Source of the DNA: CAYQLT01 sp964418425
GTDB lineage: Bacteria > Bacillota > Limnochordia > Limnochordales > Geochordaceae
Direction: 5' to 3'
Length of the DNA: 44,047 nt
Assembly (NCBI GenBank): GCA_964418425.1
Contig: CAYQLT010000020.1
Location: 1 to 44,047 of the forward strand
Part shown: positions 1-8,117 of the stretch, piece by piece
How the letters are laid out: every line of letters begins with the position of its first letter
Numbering within the stretch: position 1 is the first letter of the stretch
The notes under the pieces: model-generated
The model's input: only the letters and a program-made list of their open reading frames with translations
Databases searched by the model: none
Told to the model about the DNA's origin: nothing
Made by a program: the position numbers and the translations under genes

Positions 1-110
1 TGCCGGCGGACTGGGAGCCCCAGGCGGCCATCACGTTAGGGTACCCGCGCCACGAACGCCGCTACCGCGACCGCAGGCCCCTTGAGGCGGTCATGCGCTG
101 GATCTGCTGA
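1..110 (+). CDS. C-terminal end of a nitroreductase-family protein (partial)
   Basis: The reading frame entering at base 3 codes for 35 residues and stops at 108-110. It contains DWEPQAAITLGYP followed by an Arg-rich stretch and RRPLEAVMRWI. This layout (WEPQA, then LGYP, then RRPLEEV) is typical of the C-terminus of flavin-dependent nitroreductase-fold proteins, including the nitroreductase-like C-terminal domain of the F420 ligase FbiB. The rest of the gene lies outside the window, so the subfamily cannot be decided. It points the same way as the LacI gene but is separated from it by a full promoter, so it is probably the end of another transcription unit. Confidence 0.55.
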   Translation, partial: PADWEPQAAITLGYPRHERRYRDRRPLEAVMRWIC

Positions 111-187
111 CGCGGCGGTTCGGCGCCAGCCGGGGCTGCCCGAGCGGAGCGACCTTTTGGCCACGCTCAGTCAAACAGCTGTTCGGG

Positions 188-216
188 TTGACAGCACGAG
201 GGGCGGCTGGTACCAT
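188..216 (+). promoter_or_regulatory. sigma70-type promoter of the LacI-family gene
   Basis: A perfect -35 box TTGACA (188-193) and a -10 box TACCAT (211-216) are separated by 17 bases. The predicted transcript start is near 223, immediately before the first operator-like palindrome and about 70 bases before the GTG start at 294. Confidence 0.7.
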
Positions 217-229
217 TTCGTTCAGCCGT

Positions 230-243
230 GGAAAACGTTTTCC
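230..243. promoter_or_regulatory. LacI-family operator candidate O1
   Basis: GGAAAACGTTTTCC is a perfect 14-base palindrome with the central CG step and flanking A/T runs typical of operators bound by LacI/GalR-family proteins. It starts about 7 bases downstream of the predicted transcription start, where a bound repressor would block the promoter. Autoregulation by the adjacent LacI-family gene is inferred from position. Confidence 0.65.
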
Positions 244-257
244 GGAAATCCTTCTCC

Positions 258-271
258 GGAAAACGCTTCCC
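258..271. promoter_or_regulatory. LacI-family operator candidate O2
   Basis: GGAAAACGCTTCCC repeats the left half of the first palindrome exactly and matches its own reverse complement at 10 of 14 positions. Its start is 28 bases from that of the first site, close to three helical turns, so both sites would face the same side of the helix. Bases 238-245 and 256-263 also form an 8-base inverted repeat (TTTTCCGG / CCGGAAAA) linking the two sites. Confidence 0.55.
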
Positions 272-293
272 ACTATGGAGAGGCTTTCATCCT

Positions 294-1361
294 GTGGCGT
301 CCATCGTGGAAGTGGCCCGGCTTGCCAAGGTTTCCGTGACGACCGTCTCCCGGGTGCTGGGCGGCAGTTCGCACCCTGTGAGCGAAAAGACTCGGGCTCG
401 CGTACTGGAGGCCGCCCGGGCGCTCAACTACTCCCCCAGCGCCCTGGCGAAGGCCCTGGTCAAGAAAGACACTCGCATTGTGGGCGTGATCATCGGTGAC
501 TCGGCGGACCCCTATTTCGCCGCCATCATTCGGGGCATCGAGGACGTCGCCCGCAAGAACGGCTACCTGGTCATCGTCTGCAACTCCGACCGAATCCCGG
601 AGGTCGAGCTTCAGTACCTGCGAACCCTCAACGACTACCGCGTCGACGCGGTAATCTTCGCCGGTGGGGGGCTATTGGATCGGACGTACCTCGCCGAGGT
701 GGAAAGGATTCTCGCATCCTTGCGCGAACGGGGCGCGGTTTGCCTCTCCCTCAGCAAGCACATGTTCGCTTCCCTGCCGGTGCTTGTGGACAACAGGCAG
801 GTCGTGAAGGACGCCGTCGATTACCTCATCGATCTCGGTCACGAGCGCATCGCCTACATTTCCGGCCCCGAGGGCGTTACCACGTCGGAGCTGCGGCTCG
901 ACGGTTACAAGTGGGCCCTGGAGAGCCACGGTCTTCCCGTCGATTCCCGGCTCATCGTGGGTGGCGACTTCACGTACGCAGCGGGCCTGGCCGCGGCAGG
1001 GGTGATCCACCGGCTGCGGCCCAAGCCCACCGCGGTGATGGCAGCCAACGACATCATGGCCATCGGGTGCATGACCGCCCTCAAGGAGATGGGGTACCGG
1101 ATCCCGAGGGACATCAGTGTGATGGGCGTTGACGACATCCCCGCCGCGGAGTTCGTGGAGCCATCCCTGTCCACGGTTGCGATCCCGATGTACGAGCTGG
1201 GTGCCGTGAGCATGGAGAGCTTCCTCAAGTTCCGAAGAGGTGAGCTTACGCTCGACGATGCCGTGATCTTGCCGCACCGCCTTGTGGCCCGGAAATCCAC
1301 GGTGCCACCAGGTCGGTCCCGCCTGCGGGCGGGCCGCCGCCGAGCGGGTACGCCAGCATGA
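294..1361 (+). CDS. LacI/GalR-family transcriptional regulator
   Basis: This 355-residue protein has the standard two-part LacI layout. The N-terminal helix-turn-helix (about residues 4-22, VARLAKVSVTTVSRVL) is followed by a hinge helix rich in Ala/Leu, ending YSPSALAKAL. A periplasmic-binding-protein-like effector domain starts near residue 62 with IVGVIIGD and ends with the usual VMGVDDIPAAEFVEPSLSTV segment. I chose GTG 294 because GGAGAGG lies 10 bases upstream and the helix-turn-helix then begins at the normal distance. A longer reading from ATG 228 would start inside the operator palindrome. The family usually senses sugars, but the genes downstream are NMT1/THI5-type transport and heterocycle-type enzymes, so the effector is open. 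It probably represses itself and the downstream run through the palindromes at 230-271. Confidence 0.93.
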   Translation: MASIVEVARLAKVSVTTVSRVLGGSSHPVSEKTRARVLEAARALNYSPSALAKALVKKDTRIVGVIIGDSADPYFAAIIRGIEDVARKNGYLVIVCNSDRIPEVELQYLRTLNDYRVDAVIFAGGGLLDRTYLAEVERILASLRERGAVCLSLSKHMFASLPVLVDNRQVVKDAVDYLIDLGHERIAYISGPEGVTTSELRLDGYKWALESHGLPVDSRLIVGGDFTYAAGLAAAGVIHRLRPKPTAVMAANDIMAIGCMTALKEMGYRIPRDISVMGVDDIPAAEFVEPSLSTVAIPMYELGAVSMESFLKFRRGELTLDDAVILPHRLVARKSTVPPGRSRLRAGRRRAGTPA

Positions 1362-1392
1362 GGCGGCACTTGCGGCCGGGGGGCTGAAAAGC

Positions 1393-2235
1393 GTGCAGAA
1401 GGCAGAGCGGGCGGTCGTTTACGCGGCTCAGGGCGCGGCGGCCGGCGAGCGAGCGCCTTCATGGCGAGTGTTGCGACAGGGACTTCGGGTTGTCGGCCCT
1501 CCGGCCGCTTTCTTCGTGGTCGTCGTGGTGGTCTGGGACGTGTTTGTGACGCTGTCCGGCATCCAGCCATACCTTCTTCCCCGCCCGGCGCGGGTGGCGT
1601 CGGCCCTACTGAATCCCCAGTGGCGGTGGTTTGAGCATGGGGTCGTGACCAGTTTGGAGGTGATCGGCGGGTTTGTCCTGTCGGCTGTCCTTGGCATGGT
1701 AATCGGGGTTCTCGTAACCTGGTCTGACTCGCTGCGTCTGGCCGTGCTGCCGTTTCTGGTCCTGTTCAATTCCCTTCCCAAGATCGCTCTGGCTCCGCTG
1801 TTCATCATTTGGCTGGGCTACGGTATCATCCCCAACATGTGGATAGCGTTTCTCGTCGCCTTCTTCCCGGTTGCCCTCAATACCGCGCGCGGCGTGGTCG
1901 AGATCGACCCGGACTTCATCGATCTGGCTTCCATTCTTCGCACGACCAAGTGGCGGGTATACTGGCACATTCGACTGGCCAACGCCCTTCCGTACATCTT
2001 CACCGGCATGAAAGTGGCCAGCACGCAGGCCGTGGTGGGCGCGATCATCGGGGAGTTCGTGGCCAGCTCCAAGGGTCTGGCAGGCCTCATCATGGCGGCC
2101 CAGGCCTCTTTGGCTGTCGACATCATCCTGGGGGCGCTGGTTTGGATTTCCTTGCTGGGTCTGACCTTGTTCGGGTTCATCTCCCTTGTGGAGTGGTGGC
2201 TGATGCCGTGGGCACGTCACAGCCGCAAAGGCTGA
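1393..2235 (+). CDS. ABC transporter permease, NitT/TauT (SsuC/TauC) family
   Basis: This is a 280-residue integral membrane protein. The first membrane segment (AAFFVVVVVVWDVFVTL) follows a cytoplasmic tail. The family feature YLLPRPARV precedes the transporter core. The cytoplasmic EAA-type coupling loop reads DLASILRTTKWRVYWHIRLA and ends NALP, and the protein closes with a hydrophobic segment and WWLMPW. Start GTG 1393 is 31 bases after the LacI stop, with a G-rich Shine-Dalgarno at 1377-1382. It should form the channel for the binding protein at 2289 and the ATPase at 3409. Its closest relative in the window is the permease at 6227, which belongs to the second, paralogous cassette. Confidence 0.9.
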   Translation: MQKAERAVVYAAQGAAAGERAPSWRVLRQGLRVVGPPAAFFVVVVVVWDVFVTLSGIQPYLLPRPARVASALLNPQWRWFEHGVVTSLEVIGGFVLSAVLGMVIGVLVTWSDSLRLAVLPFLVLFNSLPKIALAPLFIIWLGYGIIPNMWIAFLVAFFPVALNTARGVVEIDPDFIDLASILRTTKWRVYWHIRLANALPYIFTGMKVASTQAVVGAIIGEFVASSKGLAGLIMAAQASLAVDIILGALVWISLLGLTLFGFISLVEWWLMPWARHSRKG

Positions 2236-2288
2236 CTGGGGGCTTCGGCATCACTCCCGTATGCAGAAAGTTCGAGGGGGGTCTCTCT

Positions 2289-3329
2289 GTGGCGCGTGGG
2301 TGGTCTTGCGGGCGGTCGTATTGGGGGCTGTCTGTTCTCGTGGCCGTGGCGTTCGCCCTGAGCGTCGCGGCGGTGGCTGCGGGCGCGCCGGAGAAGGTGG
2401 TCTTCCGGCTCAACTGGATACCGGAGGGCGAAGGCGACCACGCCATGTTCTATGTGGCTCTCGACCGGGGCTACTACCGTGACCTCGGGCTGGACGTGGA
2501 GATTCAAAGGGGCGCCGGCTCCGGCGATACGGTCAACCGGGTGGTAGCGGGCTCCGTGGACGTCGGGTACGCGGACACACCGAGTATCCTCGCCGGCGTG
2601 GGGCAGGGGGCGTCCCTCAAGATCGTGGGGATGCTATACCAGACAACCCCGCTGACGCTTTGGACACGCAAAGACAGCGGCGTCACTTCCATCCGCCAGC
2701 TGGCCGGGCGCACCATCGGGGCTCCGGCAGGGGACGCCCACCGCGTCTTCTTCCCGGCCCTGGCGAAAGCCAACGGGCTGGATCCGGCCGCGGTGCAGTG
2801 GGTCAACATGGCTCCCGGCGCGAAGATCCAGTCCCTGGCGGCGGGCCGGATCGATGCGACCGTTTACTTCCTGGATGGCCTTCCCCTGTTTTATGAAGCT
2901 CTGGGCAAGGAGAACACGGTGTACTTCCACTGGCCCAAGCACGGGGTAAACCCGTATGGCAACGCTTTCTTCGTCCGGGAGGAAACGCTGAGGGCCCGGC
3001 GGGACATGGTGGCGCGTTTTTTGGATGCCACCTATAAGGGTCTCCAGTGGACCATCTTGAACCCCGACGAGGCGGTGCAGATCGTCGCCAGGTACGTTCC
3101 CGCCGCCAGGCCGGCGCTGTTGAAGGAAATGCTCAATGTGGAGCTGGACCTCATGTATTCCGAAGAGGTCCGCCTGCAAGGACTGGGCTGGATCGACGGG
3201 GCTCGCATGGCATACACGGTTGGGCTGGTGCAGCAGTACATCGACCTGCCCAAACAAATCGACCCGGCTTCGGTCTACACCAACGAGCTGTTGCCTCGCT
3301 ACTCCTGGCCTCTCAATCCCACACGCTGA
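2289..3329 (+). CDS. ABC substrate-binding protein, NMT1/THI5 family
   Basis: This 346-residue exported protein has a Sec-type signal (hydrophobic run WGLSVLVAVAFALSVAAVAA, cleavage likely before APEK) and no lipobox cysteine. The mature part shows NMT1/THI5 hallmarks: FRLNWIPEGEGDHAMFYVAL near its start, then YYRDLGLDVEIQRGAGSGDT and RTIGAPAGDAHRVFFPAL. Known members bind pyrimidine precursors of thiamine, riboflavin or other small aromatics. I chose GTG 2289 because a GAGGGGGG run lies about 7 bases upstream and it gives a normal signal peptide; the frame is open much further upstream, but that part overlaps the permease. It pairs with the permease at 1393 and the ATPase at 3409, and is clearly paralogous to the binding protein at 7086. 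The ligand is not deducible. Confidence 0.88.
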   Translation: MARGWSCGRSYWGLSVLVAVAFALSVAAVAAGAPEKVVFRLNWIPEGEGDHAMFYVALDRGYYRDLGLDVEIQRGAGSGDTVNRVVAGSVDVGYADTPSILAGVGQGASLKIVGMLYQTTPLTLWTRKDSGVTSIRQLAGRTIGAPAGDAHRVFFPALAKANGLDPAAVQWVNMAPGAKIQSLAAGRIDATVYFLDGLPLFYEALGKENTVYFHWPKHGVNPYGNAFFVREETLRARRDMVARFLDATYKGLQWTILNPDEAVQIVARYVPAARPALLKEMLNVELDLMYSEEVRLQGLGWIDGARMAYTVGLVQQYIDLPKQIDPASVYTNELLPRYSWPLNPTR

Positions 3330-3408
3330 CGCCAGAGAGTGGAAGGCGCCGAGTGAGGGGTCGTGAGGGCTCGGTCCCTCGGCACAGAAGGCGGGGGCGG
3401 CGGTAGGC

Positions 3409-4191
3409 TTGAAGTCCGACTACCTGGTGGTTGATGGTATCGCCAAGCGCTACCGAACGGCACGGGGGGACGTCATTGAAGCAGTTCGGCGCTTCAGCCT
3501 GACGGTTCGTCAGGGGGAATTTGTGGCGCTGGTGGGGCCGAGCGGGTGCGGAAAGTCCACGCTCTTGAAGATCGTCGCAGGCGTGGTTCCCAGCGACGAA
3601 GGCAGGATCTCGGTGGCGGGGCGTCCCGTCGGGGCGCCTGGAAAGGGCGGTGAGGGCGCGAAAATCGGCATGGTGTTTCAGAAGCCCTCCTTGTTCCCAT
3701 GGCAGACGCTTTTGGGCAACGTCCTCGCCCCGATCCGGCTGATGGGCCAGCCCGTCAGGCCATACGAGGCCCGGGCCCGCGAGCTTCTGGCGATGGTGGG
3801 GCTGGAAGGGTTCGAGCACCGTTACCCGCACGAACTGTCGGGGGGCATGCAGCAACGCGTCTCCATTTGCCGGGCCTTGATTCACGACCCCGACGTGTTA
3901 CTCATGGATGAGCCGTTTGCGGCTCTCGATGCCATGACCCGGGACCAGTTGAATATCCAGCTGGCGAACATCTGGGAAACGAGCCGAAAGACTATCCTGT
4001 TCGTCACCCATAACATTCAAGAGGCGGTCTTCCTCGCAGACCGGGTTGTGGTTCTGGGGCCCAGGCCCTCCGTCATCCTGGACGAGGTGGATGTTCATCT
4101 TCCCCGACCTCGCACCATCCCTATGCGGACCGAGAAGCGCTTCGGTGAACTCACCCTCCGCATCTACCGGCATTTCGGGTTCTCCGGGTGA
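3409..4191 (+). CDS. ABC transporter ATP-binding protein, NitT/TauT (SsuB) family
   Basis: This is a 260-residue ATPase. It shows Walker A GPSGCGKST, a Q-loop VFQKPSLFPW, signature LSGGMQQR, Walker B VLLMDEPFAALD and the switch histidine in FVTHNIQEAVFLADR. The C-terminal HLPRPR stretch is characteristic of nitrate/sulfonate/taurine-type ATPases. The start is TTG 3409, preceded by a GGCGGTAGG-type ribosome site. It completes the first three-gene transporter cassette (permease, binding protein, ATPase), whose order is repeated at 6227-9004. The 79 bases before it hold no gene. Confidence 0.92.
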   Translation: MKSDYLVVDGIAKRYRTARGDVIEAVRRFSLTVRQGEFVALVGPSGCGKSTLLKIVAGVVPSDEGRISVAGRPVGAPGKGGEGAKIGMVFQKPSLFPWQTLLGNVLAPIRLMGQPVRPYEARARELLAMVGLEGFEHRYPHELSGGMQQRVSICRALIHDPDVLLMDEPFAALDAMTRDQLNIQLANIWETSRKTILFVTHNIQEAVFLADRVVVLGPRPSVILDEVDVHLPRPRTIPMRTEKRFGELTLRIYRHFGFSG

Positions 4192-4221
4192 AAGCCAGCA
4201 GGCGAAGGAGGACGATGGGGC

Positions 4222-5361
4222 TTGGTTGCTGCGGCTGGGAGCGGTGCCGCCGAGCGGTGGGAGCCGGGACGGCTTGGGCGAACCATGGTGGGTGCAAGGG
4301 AGTTCCCCACCGTCTCGCTGGCCGTTACACCGACACCGCTTCACCCGCTGCCCCGCCTGAGCCGGGCGTTGGGTCTGGACATCTGGGTGAAGCGGGACGA
4401 TCTCACCGGCCTGGCCTTCGGGGGCAACAAGGCTCGCAAGCTGGAGTTCTTGCTGGGGGAGGCCCTGGCGGCTGGGGCGGATACGGTGCTGACGGTCGGT
4501 GCCGCCCAGTCCAACCATGCGCGCATGACGGCGGCGGCTGCAGCGCTGGTGGGGATGGAGTGCCACCTGGTGCTTGGCGGGTCCAGGCCGACGCTGCCGA
4601 GCGGCAATCTCACCCTCGACCTGCTGGCCGGGGCCCAATGCCACTTTACCGGCACCGACGATTGGGCCGTTTTGGAATCGGAGATGCATGCGCTGGCGGC
4701 TCGGCTGGAACGGCAGGGGCGCAGGCCGTTTGCCATCCCCATTGGGGGTTCCTTGCCCACCGGCGTGCTGGGGTTTGTGCGTGCCTTCGAAGAGCTCATG
4801 GAGCAGGCCGGTTCCCTGGGACTTCAGCCGGCCGCGGTTGTGGTGGCCTCTTCGTCGGGCGGTACCCAGGCAGGCCTTGAGGTCGGGCGCCGGCTGGTTT
4901 CCAGCCGCCTGGGGGCACGGGCGGCCCTTCGCCCTGGAGGTTCGGCGGTCTCCGGTAAGCTCCCGGCCATCGTGGGGGTGGGGGTGGCCAAGACCGACTC
5001 GGAACTGCGCACCCAGGTGGCCTCCATCGCCTCCCGGACGAGCCGGCTGATAGGCTTGGCGGGGGACATCGCGCCCGACGAACTGGAGATCACGATGGCT
5101 TACATGGGGCCGAGGTACGCGGCCGTGACGGAGGCCTGTCAGGGAGCCATCCGGCGGCTCGCCAGGGAGGAGGCCATCTTCCTGGACCCGGTGTATTCGG
5201 GCAAGGCGATGGCGGGGCTTTTGGACATGGCAAGCCGGGGTCGCTTCGAGGCCGCAAGCACGGTCATCTTCTGGCACACGGGCGGCAACGTGGCCCTGTT
5301 GGCCAGCGAATATGCCGCCCTGTGGAGCGATCCGCCCGGCGCCGGGCAGCCGGCTGCGTAA
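4222..5361 (+). CDS. PLP enzyme, D-cysteine desulfhydrase / ACC deaminase family
   Basis: This fold-type II PLP enzyme has 379 residues from TTG 4222, which AAGGAGG (4205-4211) precedes by 10 bases, or 358 from ATG 4285; the conserved part begins after the ATG. The PLP lysine lies in GLAFGGNKARKLEF (K70 from the TTG) after the TPLHPLPRLS and VKRDDLTG motifs. VGAAQSNHARMTAAAAA is the substrate-loop block, SSSGGTQAG binds the PLP phosphate and DPVYSGKAM is near the end. Members deaminate ACC or break D-cysteine into pyruvate, ammonia and sulfide; the exact substrate cannot be told. It sits between the first transporter cassette and the creatininase-like gene, suggesting release of ammonia or sulfide from an imported compound. 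Confidence 0.85.
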   Translation: MVAAAGSGAAERWEPGRLGRTMVGAREFPTVSLAVTPTPLHPLPRLSRALGLDIWVKRDDLTGLAFGGNKARKLEFLLGEALAAGADTVLTVGAAQSNHARMTAAAAALVGMECHLVLGGSRPTLPSGNLTLDLLAGAQCHFTGTDDWAVLESEMHALAARLERQGRRPFAIPIGGSLPTGVLGFVRAFEELMEQAGSLGLQPAAVVVASSSGGTQAGLEVGRRLVSSRLGARAALRPGGSAVSGKLPAIVGVGVAKTDSELRTQVASIASRTSRLIGLAGDIAPDELEITMAYMGPRYAAVTEACQGAIRRLAREEAIFLDPVYSGKAMAGLLDMASRGRFEAASTVIFWHTGGNVALLASEYAALWSDPPGAGQPAA

Positions 5362-5405
5362 AGCCGGGTAGCAGGCGGCATAGAGGTCCAGAGGGGGAAG
5401 CCCCA

Positions 5406-6230
5406 ATGCTTGACGTCCACAACAGCTCGCCGCAGCTCCGCCGGGCCGTCGAGGCGGGCTCATGCATCGCTATCGTACCCATCGCCTCCATTGAGCAGCA
5501 CGGGCCGCACTTGCCTGTCGGAACGGACTGGATTATCGGGTCGGAGGTTGCCCGGCGTGTGGCGCAGCGAGTCGGAGGGTTTCTTCTCCCGACCCTTCCG
5601 TTCGGTACAGCCCAGGAGCACGGGCCGTCTTTCGGAACCGTCTGGCTGAGGCAGGCAACCCTCTTCTCGGTGGTGCAGGACGTTCTAACGGCTTTGGAAG
5701 CGCAAGGATTCCGACGCGCTGTGGTATTGACATCGCACGGAGGGAATTGGGTCATAAAGCCTGCCGTCCGAGAGTTTAACCTGAACCACCAAAAGCTTCG
5801 GGCCTTGTGGGTGGCGCCGTACGATCTCGCAGCTGCCAGACTGGCAGAGGTCCTGGATGAGCCGCCGGGTGTCCATGCCGACGAGGCGGAGACATCCTTG
5901 ATGTTATACCTGGACCCCTCTGCTGTATGCATGGATCAGGCGGTGGACTTCGTGCCCGACGTTGGCCGGGAGTTCCTGGACTATGCCCGGATCTTCGAAA
6001 TAGCACCGCATGGGGTTTGGGGTAAACCAAGCCTGGCGTCCGCCTCGAAGGGCGAGCAAATCCTGCAGATTCTTGTGGACGAGACGGTAGCTTATGTGAC
6101 CCGATCGTTTGCGTCCCTTGAGCGACTGGCGAACCTCGGTCAGCAAGCAGAGTCTCAGGACCGGTGCGCTCGGACGACCTCCGCAGCCCCGCAGAGACAA
6201 CGACGGAAGGGCGCGGGTGAGCCGGAATGA
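5406..6230 (+). CDS. creatininase-family metal-dependent amidohydrolase
   Basis: This 274-residue enzyme carries the family's metal-binding pattern: E30-Q-H32-G-P-H-L-P with D41 in PVGTD, then SHGGN (H111), then HADEAETS (157-164, with the conserved glutamates). The family hydrolyses cyclic or linear amides; it includes creatinine amidohydrolase and the archaeal FAPy deformylase ArfB of flavin and F420 biosynthesis. Start ATG 5406 follows GAGGGGGAAG at a suitable distance. The gene ends in an ATGA overlap with the permease at 6227, so the two are translationally coupled. The last 35 residues are polar and probably disordered. A catabolic amidohydrolase is the simplest reading from context. 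Confidence 0.88.
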   Translation: MLDVHNSSPQLRRAVEAGSCIAIVPIASIEQHGPHLPVGTDWIIGSEVARRVAQRVGGFLLPTLPFGTAQEHGPSFGTVWLRQATLFSVVQDVLTALEAQGFRRAVVLTSHGGNWVIKPAVREFNLNHQKLRALWVAPYDLAAARLAEVLDEPPGVHADEAETSLMLYLDPSAVCMDQAVDFVPDVGREFLDYARIFEIAPHGVWGKPSLASASKGEQILQILVDETVAYVTRSFASLERLANLGQQAESQDRCARTTSAAPQRQRRKGAGEPE

Positions 6231-7000
6231 AAAATCCCCGGCTCTGGCCGATTCTCGTCATCGCTCGATCACAGGCGCCCTTCGCACTGACCTTGGTCGG
6301 GAGTCTCGGTCTATGGCAGCTGGTGGTGGCGGTGCTGCGTCCCCCGGCTTACCTGTTGCCAGGTCCCCTGGACGTGGCAAGAGCTCTCGCGGACGGACGT
6401 TACCAGTGGGCCCAGAACCTCTGGGTGACCTTGGTTGAGATGACGGGGGGATTCGCGCTGGCCGCGGTGGGCGGCTGCCTACTGGGGATACTGGTCGTTT
6501 GGTCCCGCTGGCTGGAGCAGACCTTGCTTCCCGTGCTGGTCCTCATCAACAGTATCCCCAAGGTGGCCGTCGCGCCCCTGTTCCTGGTGTGGCTGGGATT
6601 TGGAATCGTTCCTAATGTGGTCATCGTCTTTTTTCTCACGTTCTTCCCGATTGTGATGAACACCGTCACCGGACTCAAAACCGTGGATCCGGAACTGGTC
6701 GACCTGGCTCGCTCGTTGTCAGCCCCGCAGTGGCAGTTCTTTTGGAAGATCCGTCTGCCCCATGCGCTACCTTACATCTTCAGTGGGCTCAAGATCGCGG
6801 CGACAGTCGCGGTAATAGGGGCTATCATCGGTGAGTTCATTGCCTCCGAGAAGGGGCTCGGAGCACTGATCATCGCAGCGCAGCTTTCCCTGGCGACGCC
6901 CGCCATTTTCGGTGCCATCGCCCTTGTGTCGCTGTTAGGCGTGCTCTTGTTTCGAGTGGTGAACCTCGTCGAACGAGTGGCCATGCCCTGGGAAAGGTAG
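6227..7000 (+). CDS. ABC transporter permease, NitT/TauT family (second cassette)
   Basis: This 257-residue permease is paralogous to the one at 1393: shared features include PAYLLPGPLDVARAL, the LINSIPKVAVAPLFLVWLG segment and the coupling loop VDLARSLSAPQWQFFWKIRL ending HALP. Several hydrophobic segments are evident throughout. The start ATG overlaps the stop of the creatininase-like gene (ATGA), which ties this transporter to that enzyme. Binding protein (7086) and ATPase (8114) follow in the same order as in the first cassette. Confidence 0.9.
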   Translation: MKNPRLWPILVIARSQAPFALTLVGSLGLWQLVVAVLRPPAYLLPGPLDVARALADGRYQWAQNLWVTLVEMTGGFALAAVGGCLLGILVVWSRWLEQTLLPVLVLINSIPKVAVAPLFLVWLGFGIVPNVVIVFFLTFFPIVMNTVTGLKTVDPELVDLARSLSAPQWQFFWKIRLPHALPYIFSGLKIAATVAVIGAIIGEFIASEKGLGALIIAAQLSLATPAIFGAIALVSLLGVLLFRVVNLVERVAMPWER

Positions 7001-7085
7001 GTGAGCGGCTGGGAGTCCCGGTCGATTCAGAGTCCCCCGCTGTGGACGGATCCCTGGAAGACTTCTCTCGGAGGGGAGAGGCGCC

Positions 7086-8117
7086 ATGGTGAGATTTCGC
7101 AACCTCGGTCGCCGGGGGCTCGGGCTACTGGCAAGTGGCTTGCTCGTGGTGGCCTCGCAAGCCGGGTACTGTCAGGCTCAGGCACTGGAACGCGTCACCT
7201 TGAATCTCAACTGGTTCCCGGTAGGGGACCATGCCGCTTACTATGTCGCCAAGAAGCTGGGCCTGTACGAGCGAGCCGGTCTGGACGTCAACATCGTCAG
7301 GGGGTTCGGCTCCGCCGATACGGTCACGCGGGTCGATGCCGGCTCTGCAGAATTCGGCATCGCAGATGCTCCGACGACTATCGTGGGGCGCGGCCGGGGT
7401 GCTAAGGTGAAGCTCATCGCCATGCTATTCGACCTCAGTCCGTTCACGATGTGGACCACCAAGAGCTCCGGCATCAAGACGCTGAAAGATCTCGAGGGGC
7501 GTACCGTTGGGGTTCCGGCAGGGGATGCTCAGAGGATTTTCTTCCCGGCGGTGGCGAAGAGCCTGGGTATCGACCTGAGCCGTGTGCGGTTTGTCAACAT
7601 CAAGCCGGAGGCAAAAATAGCCGCTCTGGCGTCCGGGCAGGTTGACGCCACGTTCGACTTCATCACAGGATTGCCTCTGTGGCGCCAGGCGCTCGGCGAC
7701 AACTACCACTACGTGCGGTGGGCCGATCACGGGTTTGACCTCTACGGTAACGCCATTATCACCACGGATCGCATGGTCAAAGATCGCCCGGAGACGGTTC
7801 GCCGGTTCCTTCAGGCCAGCCTGGCCGGATGGCAGTGGACGTTGATGCACCCACAGGCGGCTATCGAGGTTCTCCGAGAAGCCCACCCGTCCATCGATCC
7901 CGTGGTCTACCTGGAAAACCTCCAGCTGGTTATCGACCTGATGTATACTCCTAGGTTTGAACAGTACGGTCTGGGATACATGGTGCCCGAGCGAATGGCG
8001 AAGAACGTGGAGATCGTCATGGCCTACATCGAAGGCTTACGCGAAATCAGTTCTGCTGACGTATACACGAATGAGTTCTTGACTTACTATGCCCTTCCGC
8101 CCCGGGCCCAACGGTGA
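7086..8117 (+). CDS. ABC substrate-binding protein, NMT1/THI5 family (second cassette)
   Basis: This exported protein has 343 residues. The signal is RRGLGLLASGLLVVASQAGY followed by CQAQA; the cysteine is preceded by Tyr, so it is not a lipobox, and cleavage after AQA is likely. Mature motifs LNLNWFPVGDHAAYYVA, VRGFGSADTVTRVDAGSAEF and RTVGVPAGDAQRIFFPAV line up closely with the protein at 2289, including the C-terminal DVYTNEFL (VYTNELL there). Start ATG 7086 has GGAGGGGAGAGG upstream. The two proteins are diverged paralogues and probably bind related but different ligands. The reading frame ends in a GTGA overlap with the ATPase. Confidence 0.88.
   Translation: MVRFRNLGRRGLGLLASGLLVVASQAGYCQAQALERVTLNLNWFPVGDHAAYYVAKKLGLYERAGLDVNIVRGFGSADTVTRVDAGSAEFGIADAPTTIVGRGRGAKVKLIAMLFDLSPFTMWTTKSSGIKTLKDLEGRTVGVPAGDAQRIFFPAVAKSLGIDLSRVRFVNIKPEAKIAALASGQVDATFDFITGLPLWRQALGDNYHYVRWADHGFDLYGNAIITTDRMVKDRPETVRRFLQASLAGWQWTLMHPQAAIEVLREAHPSIDPVVYLENLQLVIDLMYTPRFEQYGLGYMVPERMAKNVEIVMAYIEGLREISSADVYTNEFLTYYALPPRAQR

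Noticed and set aside
3898..5463. A 521-codon minus-strand frame opposite the ATPase and PLP enzyme genes
   Set aside because: Low-complexity, motif-free; both plus-strand genes are certain.
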